A stretch of 51,593 nt of DNA from an uncultured Prevotellaceae bacterium. Lineage in GTDB: Bacteria; Bacteroidota; Bacteroidia; Bacteroidales; Bacteroidaceae. The DNA is taken from assembly GCA_902790625.1 (NCBI GenBank), contig CADASP010000032.1, forward strand, positions 1-51,593, written 5' to 3'. Each line of letters opens with the position of its first letter. Positions within the stretch are counted from its first letter, which is position 1. The notes under the pieces were generated by a model. It was not told where the DNA came from and made no database searches. It was given only the letters and a program-made list of their open reading frames with translations. The position numbers were made by a program, and so were the translations under genes. Shown here piece by piece: positions 8,957 to 15,714 of this stretch.

Positions 8957-8997
8957 CCCACCCCCAACCTCTCCCCAAGGGAGGGGTTGGGGGTGGG
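8957..8997 (+). terminator. GC-rich 19-bp hairpin downstream of dpp4 (C-rich repeat family)
   Basis: CCCACCCCCAACCTCTCCC (8957-8975) pairs with 8979-8997 with one T:G wobble and a 3-nt loop, followed by CTTTACTAT. It is the first copy in the window of a C-rich palindromic family also found near 24485, 25010, 25080, 25280 and 25350. It may terminate dpp4 transcription. Confidence 0.5.
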
Positions 8998-9026
8998 CTT
9001 TACTATCCTATGAATAATGTAGGCTA

Positions 9027-9276
9027 AAGAAGTGATGACATGCTGGTGAGCATGGTTGATGACGAGCGGAATGGGGTGCCTTCAGGAGCGGCGGCGCACG
9101 ACAAACAGGGAGCGGGAGTCACCGCCGAGGGAAAAGAGGCATGCTTTTTAGGTTGGCAGCGGGCGGGGACATGATTGGCAGCGGCCGCTGCCAATGATGG
9201 CAGCGAACGCCGCCAATGATGGCAGCGGCCGCTGCCTTTGTAAGGGATGATAAATATAGAAAAATGGTTATCCGCA
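9027..9276. repeat. dispersed ~250-bp non-coding repeat, copy A
   Basis: About 250 bp, strongly similar and in the same orientation to 24582-24834. Shared landmarks are GTGATGACA, AATGGGGTGCCTTCAG, GCATGCTTTTTAGGTTGGCA and GATTGGCAGCGGCCGCTGCC, and the right border GGTTATCCGC. It contains a perfect 20-bp palindrome around GCGGCCGC and a second GCAGCGGCCGCTGC palindrome. No coding potential is shared between the copies. The adjoining 8764-8850 stretch is also repeated near 24875-24960, but on the other side of the unit. Confidence 0.85.
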
Positions 9277-9277
9277 A

Positions 9278-9493
9278 TCACCCGCTGGATGTGTCAATCG
9301 TTCCCATCTCGATGCCAGAACGGGCCTCTTCCATCGCAGCCCGTATTTCGGCATTGGGAGTATGCAGCGATTCATAAACGAATGTTTCCACCAGCTTGTC
9401 AATATCGGCAGAATCATTCTTCATCTCCCTTCGCATGTCATCTATCAGATAGCGAGGGATGTTAACTGTTACGAAGTCTCTTGCAGTTTCCAT
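9278..9493 (-). CDS. antitoxin-like protein, C-terminus cut off at a repeat border
   Basis: A 71-residue protein starting METARDFVTVNIPRYLID, a beta strand and helix typical of ribbon-helix-helix antitoxins. It continues with the RelB/DinJ/ParD-like tail NAEIRAAMEEARSG and ends IDTSSG-stop. Related antitoxins normally run on for some residues after this point and are followed by a toxin gene. Here the stop codon lies one or two bases inside the junction with the dispersed repeat, and no toxin follows. I infer an orphan remnant of a toxin-antitoxin pair. It has its own promoter and may still autoregulate. The exact antitoxin family is uncertain. Confidence 0.5.
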   Translation of the reverse strand: METARDFVTVNIPRYLIDDMRREMKNDSADIDKLVETFVYESLHTPNAEIRAAMEEARSGIEMGTIDTSSG

Positions 9494-9521
9494 GAAAGTT
9501 CTTGTTTAATGAATTTGTTTG

Positions 9522-9551
9522 CAAAATTGCGACATTTGTTCTTATCTACAA
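9522..9551 (-). promoter_or_regulatory. promoter of the antitoxin-like gene
   Basis: On the - strand, TTG (complement of 9549-9551), 19 nt, and CAATTTTG (complement of 9522-9529) resemble the Bacteroidetes consensus with one mismatch in the -7 box, ~30 nt before the start codon. Confidence 0.5.
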
Positions 9552-9649
9552 AACAATTTGTCTTGTTTTTGCATACAACCACGATTTGCTTTTTTGTAAT
9601 GGTAAGTAACAGTTATAAATTAACTTAGGACGATTATTGTAAACGTATA

Positions 9650-9893
9650 AGCCCCGAAGGGGCGAAAGAATACAGGCAGGGGCATCGCCCCTGTAAAAGC
9701 AATTCACCCACAACAGCCCCGGAGGGGCGACGGAATATGTACAGGGGTATTGCTCCTGTGATGATAGGATATTCCGTCGCCCCTCCGGGGCTTTCTGCTG
9801 CGACTCCCTAAAGCATACAAATTGAATTCAGGGCCATTTTGCCCCCGATCGACCTTAGGTCGCTTCAAGGCAAGAATTTATTATTTAATCATT
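9650..9893. repeat. dispersed palindromic repeat cluster, copy A
   Basis: Several GC hairpins (GCCCCGAAGGGGC, GGGGCATCGCCCC, GCCCCGGAGGGGC and CGCCCCTCCGGGGC) are followed by a conserved unique segment (CTTTCTGCTGCGACTCC ... CGACCTTAGGTCGCTT ... AAGGCAAGAATTTATTAT). The segment 9771-9893 recurs in the same orientation at 51292-51402. No coding potential is seen. Confidence 0.85.
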
Positions 9894-9895
9894 AC

Positions 9896-10474
9896 TTAGT
9901 GGGCCAACAGCATTTTCACGGCCAACAGCACCAAGATGAGGCCGCCCAACAGTTCGGGCCTTATCTTGGTGCTTGCTATGCGGCCGAAGCGGATGCCTGC
10001 CCCGAAGCCGACCAATGACATCAAGAGCGATGTGAGTGCAATGATGGCCAGGGGCAGGACGAGGCTTCTCAACGTGTTGTAGCCCGTCAGGCCCATGCCG
10101 ATGCCCACGGCCAAAGCGTCGATGCTGGTGGCCACGGCTAAAAGCAGCTGCGTAGTCAGGCGTTGGGGCTGCAATGAGGGGTGCTTGTCGTCATCGTCGT
10201 GTGGATGAATGCCTTCCCATGCCATGCGCAAGCCAATGAACAGCAGCAGGGCGAAGGCGATGAAGTGACCGTAAGTCTCCACGCGGGCGGCGAAGAGCCT
10301 CGCGGCCACCCACCCCAATAGGGGCATCAGTGCCTGGAAGACTCCGAAGAGGATGGCTGTGCGCCAGACGGTGGCGTTGCACCAGCGGCCCATGATGGCG
10401 CCGCTGGCAATGCTCACCGTTAGACAGTCCATACCTAACGATATGCCGAGGAGAAAAAGGTCGAGGATGTTCAC
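9896..10474 (-). CDS. mntP: manganese efflux pump
   Basis: A 192-residue inner-membrane exporter of Mn(2+). It has two homologous halves of three transmembrane helices, each with the signature acidic motif: LGMDCLTVSIASG near the N-terminus and TSIDALAVGIGMG in the second half. A cytoplasmic His/Asp loop (HPHDDDDKH) lies between them. The GTG at 10474 (VNILDLFLLGIS) is chosen as start. The frame is open further upstream, but that extension is only a translation of the C-rich 7-bp repeats, and MntP proteins normally begin here. No upstream promoter is obvious, and an inverted pair of 7-bp arrays occupies the spacer. Confidence 0.9.
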   Translation of the reverse strand: MNILDLFLLGISLGMDCLTVSIASGAIMGRWCNATVWRTAILFGVFQALMPLLGWVAARLFAARVETYGHFIAFALLLFIGLRMAWEGIHPHDDDDKHPSLQPQRLTTQLLLAVATSIDALAVGIGMGLTGYNTLRSLVLPLAIIALTSLLMSLVGFGAGIRFGRIASTKIRPELLGGLILVLLAVKMLLAH

Positions 10475-10484
10475 AAGTGTTGGG

Positions 10485-10601
10485 AGGGGTGAGGGGTGAG
10501 GGGTAAGGGGTGAGAGAATAGCTTGCACACCCAGATGAGAATGATGAAAAATGAAACGGAAGTGGTATCCTCTCACCTTTCACCTCTCACCCCTCCCTTC
10601 A
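10485..10601. repeat. inverted pair of 7-bp arrays in the spacer upstream of mntP
   Basis: Four units of AGGGGTG (10485-10512) and, about 55 bp away, degenerate units of the opposite strand sequence (CTTTCAC, CTCTCAC, CCCTCCC; 10571-10601). The two arms could pair as a long imperfect hairpin between the 10609 gene and mntP, and could separate their transcription. Confidence 0.75.
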
Positions 10602-10608
10602 CTCCCAA

Positions 10609-11622
10609 TTACTTCAGCACCTTGATGGTGCGGTTGCCCTGTCGCACGATGTTGAACGTTGAACGTTGAACGTTGAACGTTGAACGTTGAACGTCGAGGC
10701 GACGACCCTGTAAGTCGAAGACCTCGGCTTTCGTTGTGCCGCCCGCGAGTGCTGCGTCCACGCCCAGGAGGATGGCGTTCTCCAGCATGTCGGCTTGTGG
10801 GAAGTTGCGGGTGCCGCCGGTGCACTTGATGGCTCCGTCGGCCTTCACGGCCTTGTCGCCATAGCTGCTGATGCTGAGCGTGCCGCCCATCATGTAGAAG
10901 TTGCCCGTGTCCTCGTCTTCATGGCCGGTGGTGACACCGGTGGAGGTGGTGCCGTCGAGCTCCACCTGCACGCCGTCGTCGGCCGTGCCGTTGATTTTCA
11001 CGGTGCCGCTCTCCATCAGGAAGTATTCCTTGCAGTGGATGCCGTCTTTCTGCGCGCCGGTGACGTTGATGGTGAGGTTCTTGATTTCAATGTACTCCTT
11101 GCTGTAGATGGCATGCTTGGAGTTTCCCTTCACGTTGAGTGTGCCCTTGCCCTTGAACTTGGTGTGTCCTTTGCAGTGGAAGGCACCGTTGTAGTTGTCG
11201 TTGGCTCCGTCTGTGAGGGTGTTGGTGGTGCCGCTCTTGGCCGAGACGCTGACGCGCTTGCCATTCTGGATGTTGATGGCCGGGCCATTAGGGTTGGTGA
11301 TGGTGACACCTTTCAGCTCCACGGTGCACTTGAACGCGCCTTCCAGATAGAACTCGCCATTGGTGGTGCTGCCCGAGAGCACATAGATGATTTCGCCGTC
11401 CTCGTTGTCGACGGTCTTGTCGACGCCGGCAAAGCTGGCGCTCTGCACCAGCTTCACATGCGAGCCGCTGCTCTGGTTGGTCACATAGCTGCTGATGTTG
11501 CTGGCCATGGTGACGGTGGCCGTGTTGCCGTTGAACGTGATTTCAACGGTGTTCTTGTCGATGGCCAGTGCCGTGCTGAAGCATGCTGCCAAGGCGACGA
11601 CGGTAAGTAGTGTTTTCTTCAT
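10609..11622 (-). CDS. secreted carbohydrate-binding-domain protein (Cthe_2159-type beta-helix)
   Basis: A 337-residue exported protein with signal peptide MKKTLLTVVALAACFSTALA. The body is a repetitive beta-helix (ITNPNGPAINIQNGKRVSV, ALVSKEYIEIKNLTINVTGAQKDGIHCKEYF region, SISSYGDKAVKADGAIKCTGG), matching the Cthe_2159 or carbohydrate-binding domain family (formerly DUF4353). The C-terminus (EVFDLQGRRL ... IVRQGNRTIKVLK) is a short T9SS-like sorting tail. That tail is interrupted by six tandem copies of a 7-bp unit (10651-10692) encoding VQRSTFN twice. Gain or loss of one unit would frameshift the last residues. It likely shares a transcript with the upstream lipoprotein gene 18 nt away. 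Confidence 0.8.
   Translation of the reverse strand: MKKTLLTVVALAACFSTALAIDKNTVEITFNGNTATVTMASNISSYVTNQSSGSHVKLVQSASFAGVDKTVDNEDGEIIYVLSGSTTNGEFYLEGAFKCTVELKGVTITNPNGPAINIQNGKRVSVSAKSGTTNTLTDGANDNYNGAFHCKGHTKFKGKGTLNVKGNSKHAIYSKEYIEIKNLTINVTGAQKDGIHCKEYFLMESGTVKINGTADDGVQVELDGTTSTGVTTGHEDEDTGNFYMMGGTLSISSYGDKAVKADGAIKCTGGTRNFPQADMLENAILLGVDAALAGGTTKAEVFDLQGRRLDVQRSTFNVQRSTFNIVRQGNRTIKVLK
10651..10692 (-). repeat. coding heptanucleotide array (GTTGAAC x6)
   Basis: Six perfect GTTGAAC units (plus-strand sense), 42 bp, inside the C-terminal tail of the beta-helix protein. On the coding strand the 21-bp superperiod gives the 7-residue peptide VQRSTFN twice. Confidence 0.97.
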
Positions 11623-11640
11623 CTTCTTTTATGCCCAATG

Positions 11641-12252
11641 TCAACGGCCCAGCACGGTGCCCACGGCATCCTTCACCTCATTGGCCTTGTCGATAACGTC
11701 CTTCACTTCGTTCACTTTGTTGTCGACGGCATCTTTTGCCTGTTGCACCTTGTCAGAGGCAGCGTCTACGGCTCCTTCTACAGCACCTTTCACGGCATCG
11801 ACCTGCTCGCCGACGGTCTCCTTGGCTCCTTCCACCTTCTCGTCGACCACGCCGACGAATCCCAGCAGTTGGTCAACGGGCTGCTCGCTCACGGCTTTTA
11901 TCAGCTCTTGGGCGCGCCCGGCCACATCGCTGTTGGTGATGCTGCCCACCAGCTCGCTAATCTTGGCAGCGTTGTCCTTGAGGAACTGCTGTGCGGTGCC
12001 AAGATACTCCTTGGCCTTCTCGGGATTGTCCTTGATGAATCCCACGGCCTTCTCTTGAATGTTTGACACCAGGGCGAAGAATCCCTCGCCATTGCCGCTG
12101 GTGAGTTGCGACTTCAGCGCCTCAATCAATCCAGAAGCTTCGTCGGGAGCCTCTGCTTGTGGGTCACTCTGTCCTGGGGTTGCTGTCTTGCCGAAGCAGG
12201 AGGTGAGCACGAGGGCTGCTACAGCCATCATTACGAATGCGATTTTTTTCAT
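11641..12252 (-). CDS. helical lipoprotein of unknown function
   Basis: A 203-residue lipoprotein: MKKIAFVMMAVAALVLTSC with lipobox L-T-S-C (Cys19). An acidic Pro-rich linker follows, then a long amphipathic helical region. The last ~70 residues (VDEKVEGAKETVGEQVDAVK onwards) carry ~11-residue periodicity like apolipoprotein or LEA-type helices. No enzymatic motif is seen and I do not recognise a named family. It lies 18 nt upstream of the beta-helix gene and 37 nt downstream of the GHL10 gene on the same strand, so a shared transcript is likely. Confidence 0.75.
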   Translation of the reverse strand: MKKIAFVMMAVAALVLTSCFGKTATPGQSDPQAEAPDEASGLIEALKSQLTSGNGEGFFALVSNIQEKAVGFIKDNPEKAKEYLGTAQQFLKDNAAKISELVGSITNSDVAGRAQELIKAVSEQPVDQLLGFVGVVDEKVEGAKETVGEQVDAVKGAVEGAVDAASDKVQQAKDAVDNKVNEVKDVIDKANEVKDAVGTVLGR

Positions 12253-12289
12253 ACGGATAATTGTTTTTAGAAAGATGAATAAATGTGGA

Positions 12290-13813
12290 TTAAAGCTTCA
12301 CGTTTTTCTTTGCCGGCTTGCTCTCGTTGTGCAGTCGGTCGAGTGCGGTGACCACGTAGGTGCACTGGTGGGTGCCGTCGGCGTAGGGCAATTTCAGGAA
12401 TGTCTGCTGGGTGATGGCCACGATGTGCGAGGTGTCGTCGAGGTTCAGCTTCTCGCCCTTCTCAAAGCGGTACACCACGTAGCTGGTGGCCACGTCGCCC
12501 CACGCCTTGCCCTTGGGAGCCGTCCAGAAGAGCACGTAGCCGTCGGGCATCCAGATGGGCTTCAGCTTGCGGGGCTTGGAGGGTGCCTTCTTGTCGATGA
12601 AGGGCATCAGCGGCTGCAGGGCGGGCGTGCGCCAATAGTTCTGGCGCAGCATGGTGGCATAGTTGCCGGGGTTGTCGACGGCGGCCTTGGCATACCACAG
12701 CACGGTGCCCTTCACGGCGGGCAGCTGCTGGTGCAGCTGGTGCTTGGCGGCCTGCTGGTGCTGGTTGGGGTTCTGCGGGTCGGCGTTCTTCACGGTGCGC
12801 TCGATGTCCTCGCCGATGTAGAGCGGGCGAGCCGACGCATACTGTGCCCACCAGCGGATGAGCGTGTCGTAGTCGGCGGCCTTGTTGCCTATCTCCCAGT
12901 AGATTTGCGGCACGCAGTAGTCGAGCCATCCGTTGTTCACCCACAGCAGCACGTCGGCATAGAGGTCATCGTAGTTCTGCAGCCCGTTGGTGTCGCTGCC
13001 GATGTCTGCGCTTCGCTTGTTGCGATAGATGCCGAAGGGCGAGATGCCCACCTTCACCCATGGCTTCTCGGCGTGCACAGTCTCGTAGAACTGGCGTATG
13101 AAGAGGTTCACGTTGTGGCGGCGCCAGTCGCCCTTGTTGCTGAATCCATTGGGATTCTGCTGGTATTGCTGGTCGTCGGGGATGGGCACGCCCGCCACGG
13201 GGTAGGGGTAGAAATAGTCGTCCATGTGGATGCCGTCGATGTCGTAGCGGCTCACGATGTCGCGTGCCACCTGGCAGATGTAGTCGCGGTTCTCGGCGAT
13301 GCCGGGGTTGAGAATCGTCAGCCCGTCGTAGTCGAAGCATCGCTCAGGATGGCGCACTGCCACATGGTTCACCGACAGCGATGTGGTGCCCTTGGTCTTG
13401 GCGCGATAGGGGTTGATCCAAGCGTGCAACTCCATCTGCCGGGCGTGGCATTGGTCAATCATCCACTGCAGCGGGTCCCAGTAGGGCGAGGGGGCCTTGC
13501 CCTGCTGTCCGGTGAGGAATCGGCTCCACGGCTCCAGGTCACTGGGGTAGAGGGCATCGCATTCGGGGCGCACCTGGAAGATGATGGCGTTCACGCCCAT
13601 GCCCTGCAACTCGTCGAGCTGCTGGGCCAGCGTCTGCTGCATCCTCTCGGTGCCGAGGCCCTGGAACTGCCCGTTCACGCATTGTATCCATGCGCCGCGA
13701 AACTCGCGCTTCTGCGCCCCTGCGGGGGTAATGAACAATGAACAATGAACAATGAACAATGCTGCGAGCATCATCCATCGTCGGTATGCTATTTTGCTGA
13801 GGATGTTGTCCAT
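12290..13813 (-). CDS. family 10-like glycosyl hydrolase (GHL10 / DUF187), secreted
   Basis: A 507-residue exported enzyme-like protein. After the signal peptide the GHL10 hallmark is clear: REFRGAWIQCV, INAIIFQVRPECDALYPS and SDLEPWSRFLTG early; ELHAWINPYRA near 130; then GIHMDDYFYPYP (acidic catalytic-site candidate), GISPFGIYRNK, and YCVPQIYWEIG. A TIM barrel (~35-380) is followed by a fibronectin-like tail (KPRKLKPIWMPDGYVLFW). Substrate is unknown; relatives act on glycans or peptidoglycan-like polymers. The signal-peptide core (LFIVHCSLFIT) is encoded by a 7-bp tandem array (13730-13761), which makes the N-terminus potentially phase-variable. A downstream Met-Met pair (about 13774) is an alternative start. 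Confidence 0.85.
   Translation of the reverse strand: MDNILSKIAYRRWMMLAALFIVHCSLFITPAGAQKREFRGAWIQCVNGQFQGLGTERMQQTLAQQLDELQGMGVNAIIFQVRPECDALYPSDLEPWSRFLTGQQGKAPSPYWDPLQWMIDQCHARQMELHAWINPYRAKTKGTTSLSVNHVAVRHPERCFDYDGLTILNPGIAENRDYICQVARDIVSRYDIDGIHMDDYFYPYPVAGVPIPDDQQYQQNPNGFSNKGDWRRHNVNLFIRQFYETVHAEKPWVKVGISPFGIYRNKRSADIGSDTNGLQNYDDLYADVLLWVNNGWLDYCVPQIYWEIGNKAADYDTLIRWWAQYASARPLYIGEDIERTVKNADPQNPNQHQQAAKHQLHQQLPAVKGTVLWYAKAAVDNPGNYATMLRQNYWRTPALQPLMPFIDKKAPSKPRKLKPIWMPDGYVLFWTAPKGKAWGDVATSYVVYRFEKGEKLNLDDTSHIVAITQQTFLKLPYADGTHQCTYVVTALDRLHNESKPAKKNVKL
13730..13761 (-). repeat. coding heptanucleotide array in a signal peptide (AATGAAC x4.5)
   Basis: Four AATGAAC units plus AATG (32 bp, plus-strand sense) encode the hydrophobic core LFIVHCSLFI of the GHL10 signal peptide. 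Seven is not a multiple of three, so any change other than three units shifts the enzyme out of frame. Confidence 0.95.
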
Positions 13814-13835
13814 GCTTTTACTCTCGTTGTTTATT

Positions 13836-13863
13836 CATTTATCATTTATTATTTATCATTTAG
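13836..13863. repeat. 7-bp array (CATTTAT x4)
   Basis: Four units of [C/T]ATTTAT in the spacer between the HAD gene and the GHL10 gene, reaching the HAD stop codon. The same heptamer period as other arrays in the window. Confidence 0.75.
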
Positions 13864-14491
13864 GGCGTAGCCCGCCAAGGTGGTCGTAGATTTCCGTCGT
13901 CCAGTCTTCGCCGTTCTTTGGGCAGAAGGTGTTGATGCCTATCTGACTGGCCACGGCCACGTTGCGTGGCCCATCGTCAATGAAGAGGCACTCGTGTGGG
14001 AATGCCTTTTCGGCCATAAGCACTTGGCGGAAGAACAGCTCGTCGGGCTTCATCACCTTCAGGCGGTAGCTCATGTAGAGGGCGTCGAGGTAGTGGCTGA
14101 GGGGATGCCCTTCGCCGTCGAACTCGTTGGAGAGGATGAACGACATCATGTAGGGGTTAGTGTTCGAGAGCAGCACAAGTCGGTAGCCCTCGTTGCGCAG
14201 TTGCCTCAGTGCCTGTAGGTTGCGGCTGGGTATGTCGCCGCAGTAGCCCAGCCAGGCGTGGCGGCACTCGTCGATGCTCACCTCGCGTCCCACCAGTCGG
14301 CTCAGCTCAGTGCGGAACTCCTCGGCCGTAATTTGCCCCTCCTCTAACTGTCCGAAGATGCCGCCTTGGGTGTAGGGGTCGAGGCGCTGGGCGGCATCGG
14401 CAAGGCCGAGTGCTTCGAAGCGGCGCACCGCCTCGGCATGGTCGATGGTGATGATGACACCACCCAAATCGAAGATGATGGTCTTTATCAT
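13856..14491 (-). CDS. HAD-superfamily hydrolase (subfamily IA, YihX/DUF-like phosphatase)
   Basis: A 211-residue soluble phosphatase-like protein. Motif I is IIFDLGGVI near the N-terminus, motif II is LVLLSNTNP, a conserved Lys follows in YRLKVMKPDELFF, and motif III is CLFIDDGPRN with paired Asp. A helical cap lies between motifs I and II. The start at 14491 (MIKTIIFDLGG) is 8 nt after the smpB stop; the longer open frame would overlap smpB and adds no HAD sequence. The first catalytic Asp is present, but the usual second acid of DxDG(T/V) is Gly here, as in several YihX-like proteins, so a sugar-phosphatase role is plausible but unproven. Confidence 0.85.
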   Translation of the reverse strand: MIKTIIFDLGGVIITIDHAEAVRRFEALGLADAAQRLDPYTQGGIFGQLEEGQITAEEFRTELSRLVGREVSIDECRHAWLGYCGDIPSRNLQALRQLRNEGYRLVLLSNTNPYMMSFILSNEFDGEGHPLSHYLDALYMSYRLKVMKPDELFFRQVLMAEKAFPHECLFIDDGPRNVAVASQIGINTFCPKNGEDWTTEIYDHLGGLRPK

Positions 14492-14499
14492 TTTTGTGT

Positions 14500-14979
14500 T
14501 CAATAGTGCTTGATGGCGCGGTCCATCTCGCGTCGGTCTTCCTTCTCCTTCAGCGTCTGCCGCTTGTCGAAGGCTTTCTTTCCCTTGCACAGGGCGATGT
14601 CGACCTTAGCCCTGCCCTTGTCGTCGATGAAGATGAGTGTGGGCACGATGGTATAGCCCGTCTGCTTGGTGGCACTCTCCAGTCGGTTGAGTTCGCGCCG
14701 GGTGAGCAGCAGCTTGCGGTCGCGCTTCTGCTCGTGGTTGTTGTACGAGCCGTAGAAATAGGGACTCACCGACATGCCCTTCACCCACAGCTCGCCACGG
14801 ATGATGGTGCAGTAGGTGTCGACGAGCGAAGCCTTGCCGGCGCGTATCGACTTGATCTCGGTGCCAGTGAGCACGATGCCGGCGGTGAACTCCTCGATAA
14901 AGAAGTATTCAAACGCCGCCTTGCGGTTCTTTATCTGTATCGGACTCTTCTTGCGAAGTTCCTGTTCCTGCTTGTTCAT
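14500..14979 (-). CDS. smpB: SsrA (tmRNA)-binding protein
   Basis: A 159-residue cytosolic protein that binds tmRNA and delivers it to stalled ribosomes (trans-translation). SmpB hallmarks: IKNRKAAFEYFFIEEFTAGI, VLTGTEIKSIRAGKASLVD, DTYCTIIRGELWVKGM, ISPYFYGSYNNHEQKRDRKLL-like segment, and the basic C-terminal tail GKKAFDKRQTLKEKEDRREMDRAIKHY. The start is set at MNKQEQELRKK. The open frame extends upstream to 15132 only because a 9-bp repeat array is stop-free there. It is followed 8 nt later by the HAD gene. The tmRNA gene ssrA was not found in the window. Confidence 0.96.
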   Translation of the reverse strand: MNKQEQELRKKSPIQIKNRKAAFEYFFIEEFTAGIVLTGTEIKSIRAGKASLVDTYCTIIRGELWVKGMSVSPYFYGSYNNHEQKRDRKLLLTRRELNRLESATKQTGYTIVPTLIFIDDKGRAKVDIALCKGKKAFDKRQTLKEKEDRREMDRAIKHY

Positions 14980-15069
14980 TCTTTTTTGTCGTTTATTATC
15001 CACCGAGGACACAGAAGACGCGGAATGCCTTAATACTGTGTTTTCTGTGGACAATTCCTCCTTCTGCAG

Positions 15070-15132
15070 TCCTCTGAGTTTTCTGAGTCCTCTGAATTCT
15101 CTGAGTTCTCTGAATACTCTGAGTCCTCTCAA
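15070..15132. repeat. 9-bp tandem array (NNCTCTGAG x7)
   Basis: Seven consecutive 9-bp units related to TCCTCTGAG fill the spacer between the DMP19 stop and smpB; the last unit overlaps the DMP19 stop codon. The array keeps a reading frame open (Arg-Leu-rich), which artificially extends the smpB frame. Confidence 0.9.
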
Positions 15133-15635
15133 GCGATTTTGGCGAATTGCTCGATGTGCTCGTCGATGTAGTGTGCCACCTGCTCGGTCAGCTCCTCCTC
15201 GTTCTCCACGAACCAGTCGTCGTAGTCGTCGAACTGCGGGAATCGCTCGAAGAGGGCCATGAACTCCTCGTCAGTGCAGTCGCGCTCCAGCTCTTTGCGG
15301 TTCTCTAACCACAGCGTGTGCAGCTCATAGATTTTCTTGCCCAACTCGCGCATGCCCCACATCTTGTTGAGCGCCTTGGCAAAGGGATTCTTGAAGATGA
15401 AGGGGCCGTAGCCGTTGTGGATGAGCTGCACGAAGCCGCCACTGCACACCTCGCTGTGGAGCGTGTCCCAGCAGAGCAGCGTCATCTGGTCGGCGTTCAG
15501 CTCGGCCATCGTTTCGGGGGTGGGTTCGCCGCCGATGGCTTGGCGCAAGGCATCTACGAACACCTGCACAAAGGCGTCCATGCCCTCCAGTGCAGCTTGG
15601 CTCAGGTCTTGGTCTTTGATGGTTATCTGTTTCAT
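15129..15635 (-). CDS. DMP19-family protein (DUF4375)
   Basis: A 168-residue soluble, acidic, helical protein. The DMP19 domain spans most of it: TLLCWDTLHSEVCSGGFVQLIHNGYG and FAKALNKMWGMRELGKKIYELH are characteristic, followed by the acidic stretch FDDYDDWFVENEEELTEQV. DMP19-type proteins are described as DNA-mimic regulators in Neisseria; that role is not established for Bacteroidales homologues. The start at 15635 follows a well-matched promoter; the longer frame to 15863 overlaps the GH53 gene and is rejected. It precedes smpB, so co-transcription is possible. Confidence 0.85.
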   Translation of the reverse strand: MKQITIKDQDLSQAALEGMDAFVQVFVDALRQAIGGEPTPETMAELNADQMTLLCWDTLHSEVCSGGFVQLIHNGYGPFIFKNPFAKALNKMWGMRELGKKIYELHTLWLENRKELERDCTDEEFMALFERFPQFDDYDDWFVENEEELTEQVAHYIDEHIEQFAKIA

Positions 15636-15641
15636 CGAGTG

Positions 15642-15672
15642 CAAAAGTACAAAATAAAATTCATTCACGCAA
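15642..15672 (-). promoter_or_regulatory. promoter of the DMP19 gene
   Basis: On the - strand, TTG (complement of 15670-15672), 20 nt and TACTTTTG (complement of 15642-15649) match the consensus exactly, only a few bases before the ATG, so the leader is very short or the message nearly leaderless. Confidence 0.7.
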
Positions 15673-15714
15673 GCAATTGACTCTTTTTTGCGCTCTACGG
15701 CCTTCACTCTCTGC

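Noticed and set aside
8766..8978. 70-codon frame with hydrophobic N-terminus on the - strand
   Set aside because: It is made of the C-rich palindrome and a dispersed repeat, and the similar stretch near 24900 does not keep the frame.
14980..15132. 51-residue N-terminal extension of SmpB
   Set aside because: It translates the 9-bp repeat array and lacks similarity to SmpB; the normal SmpB start is MNKQEQELRKK at 14979.
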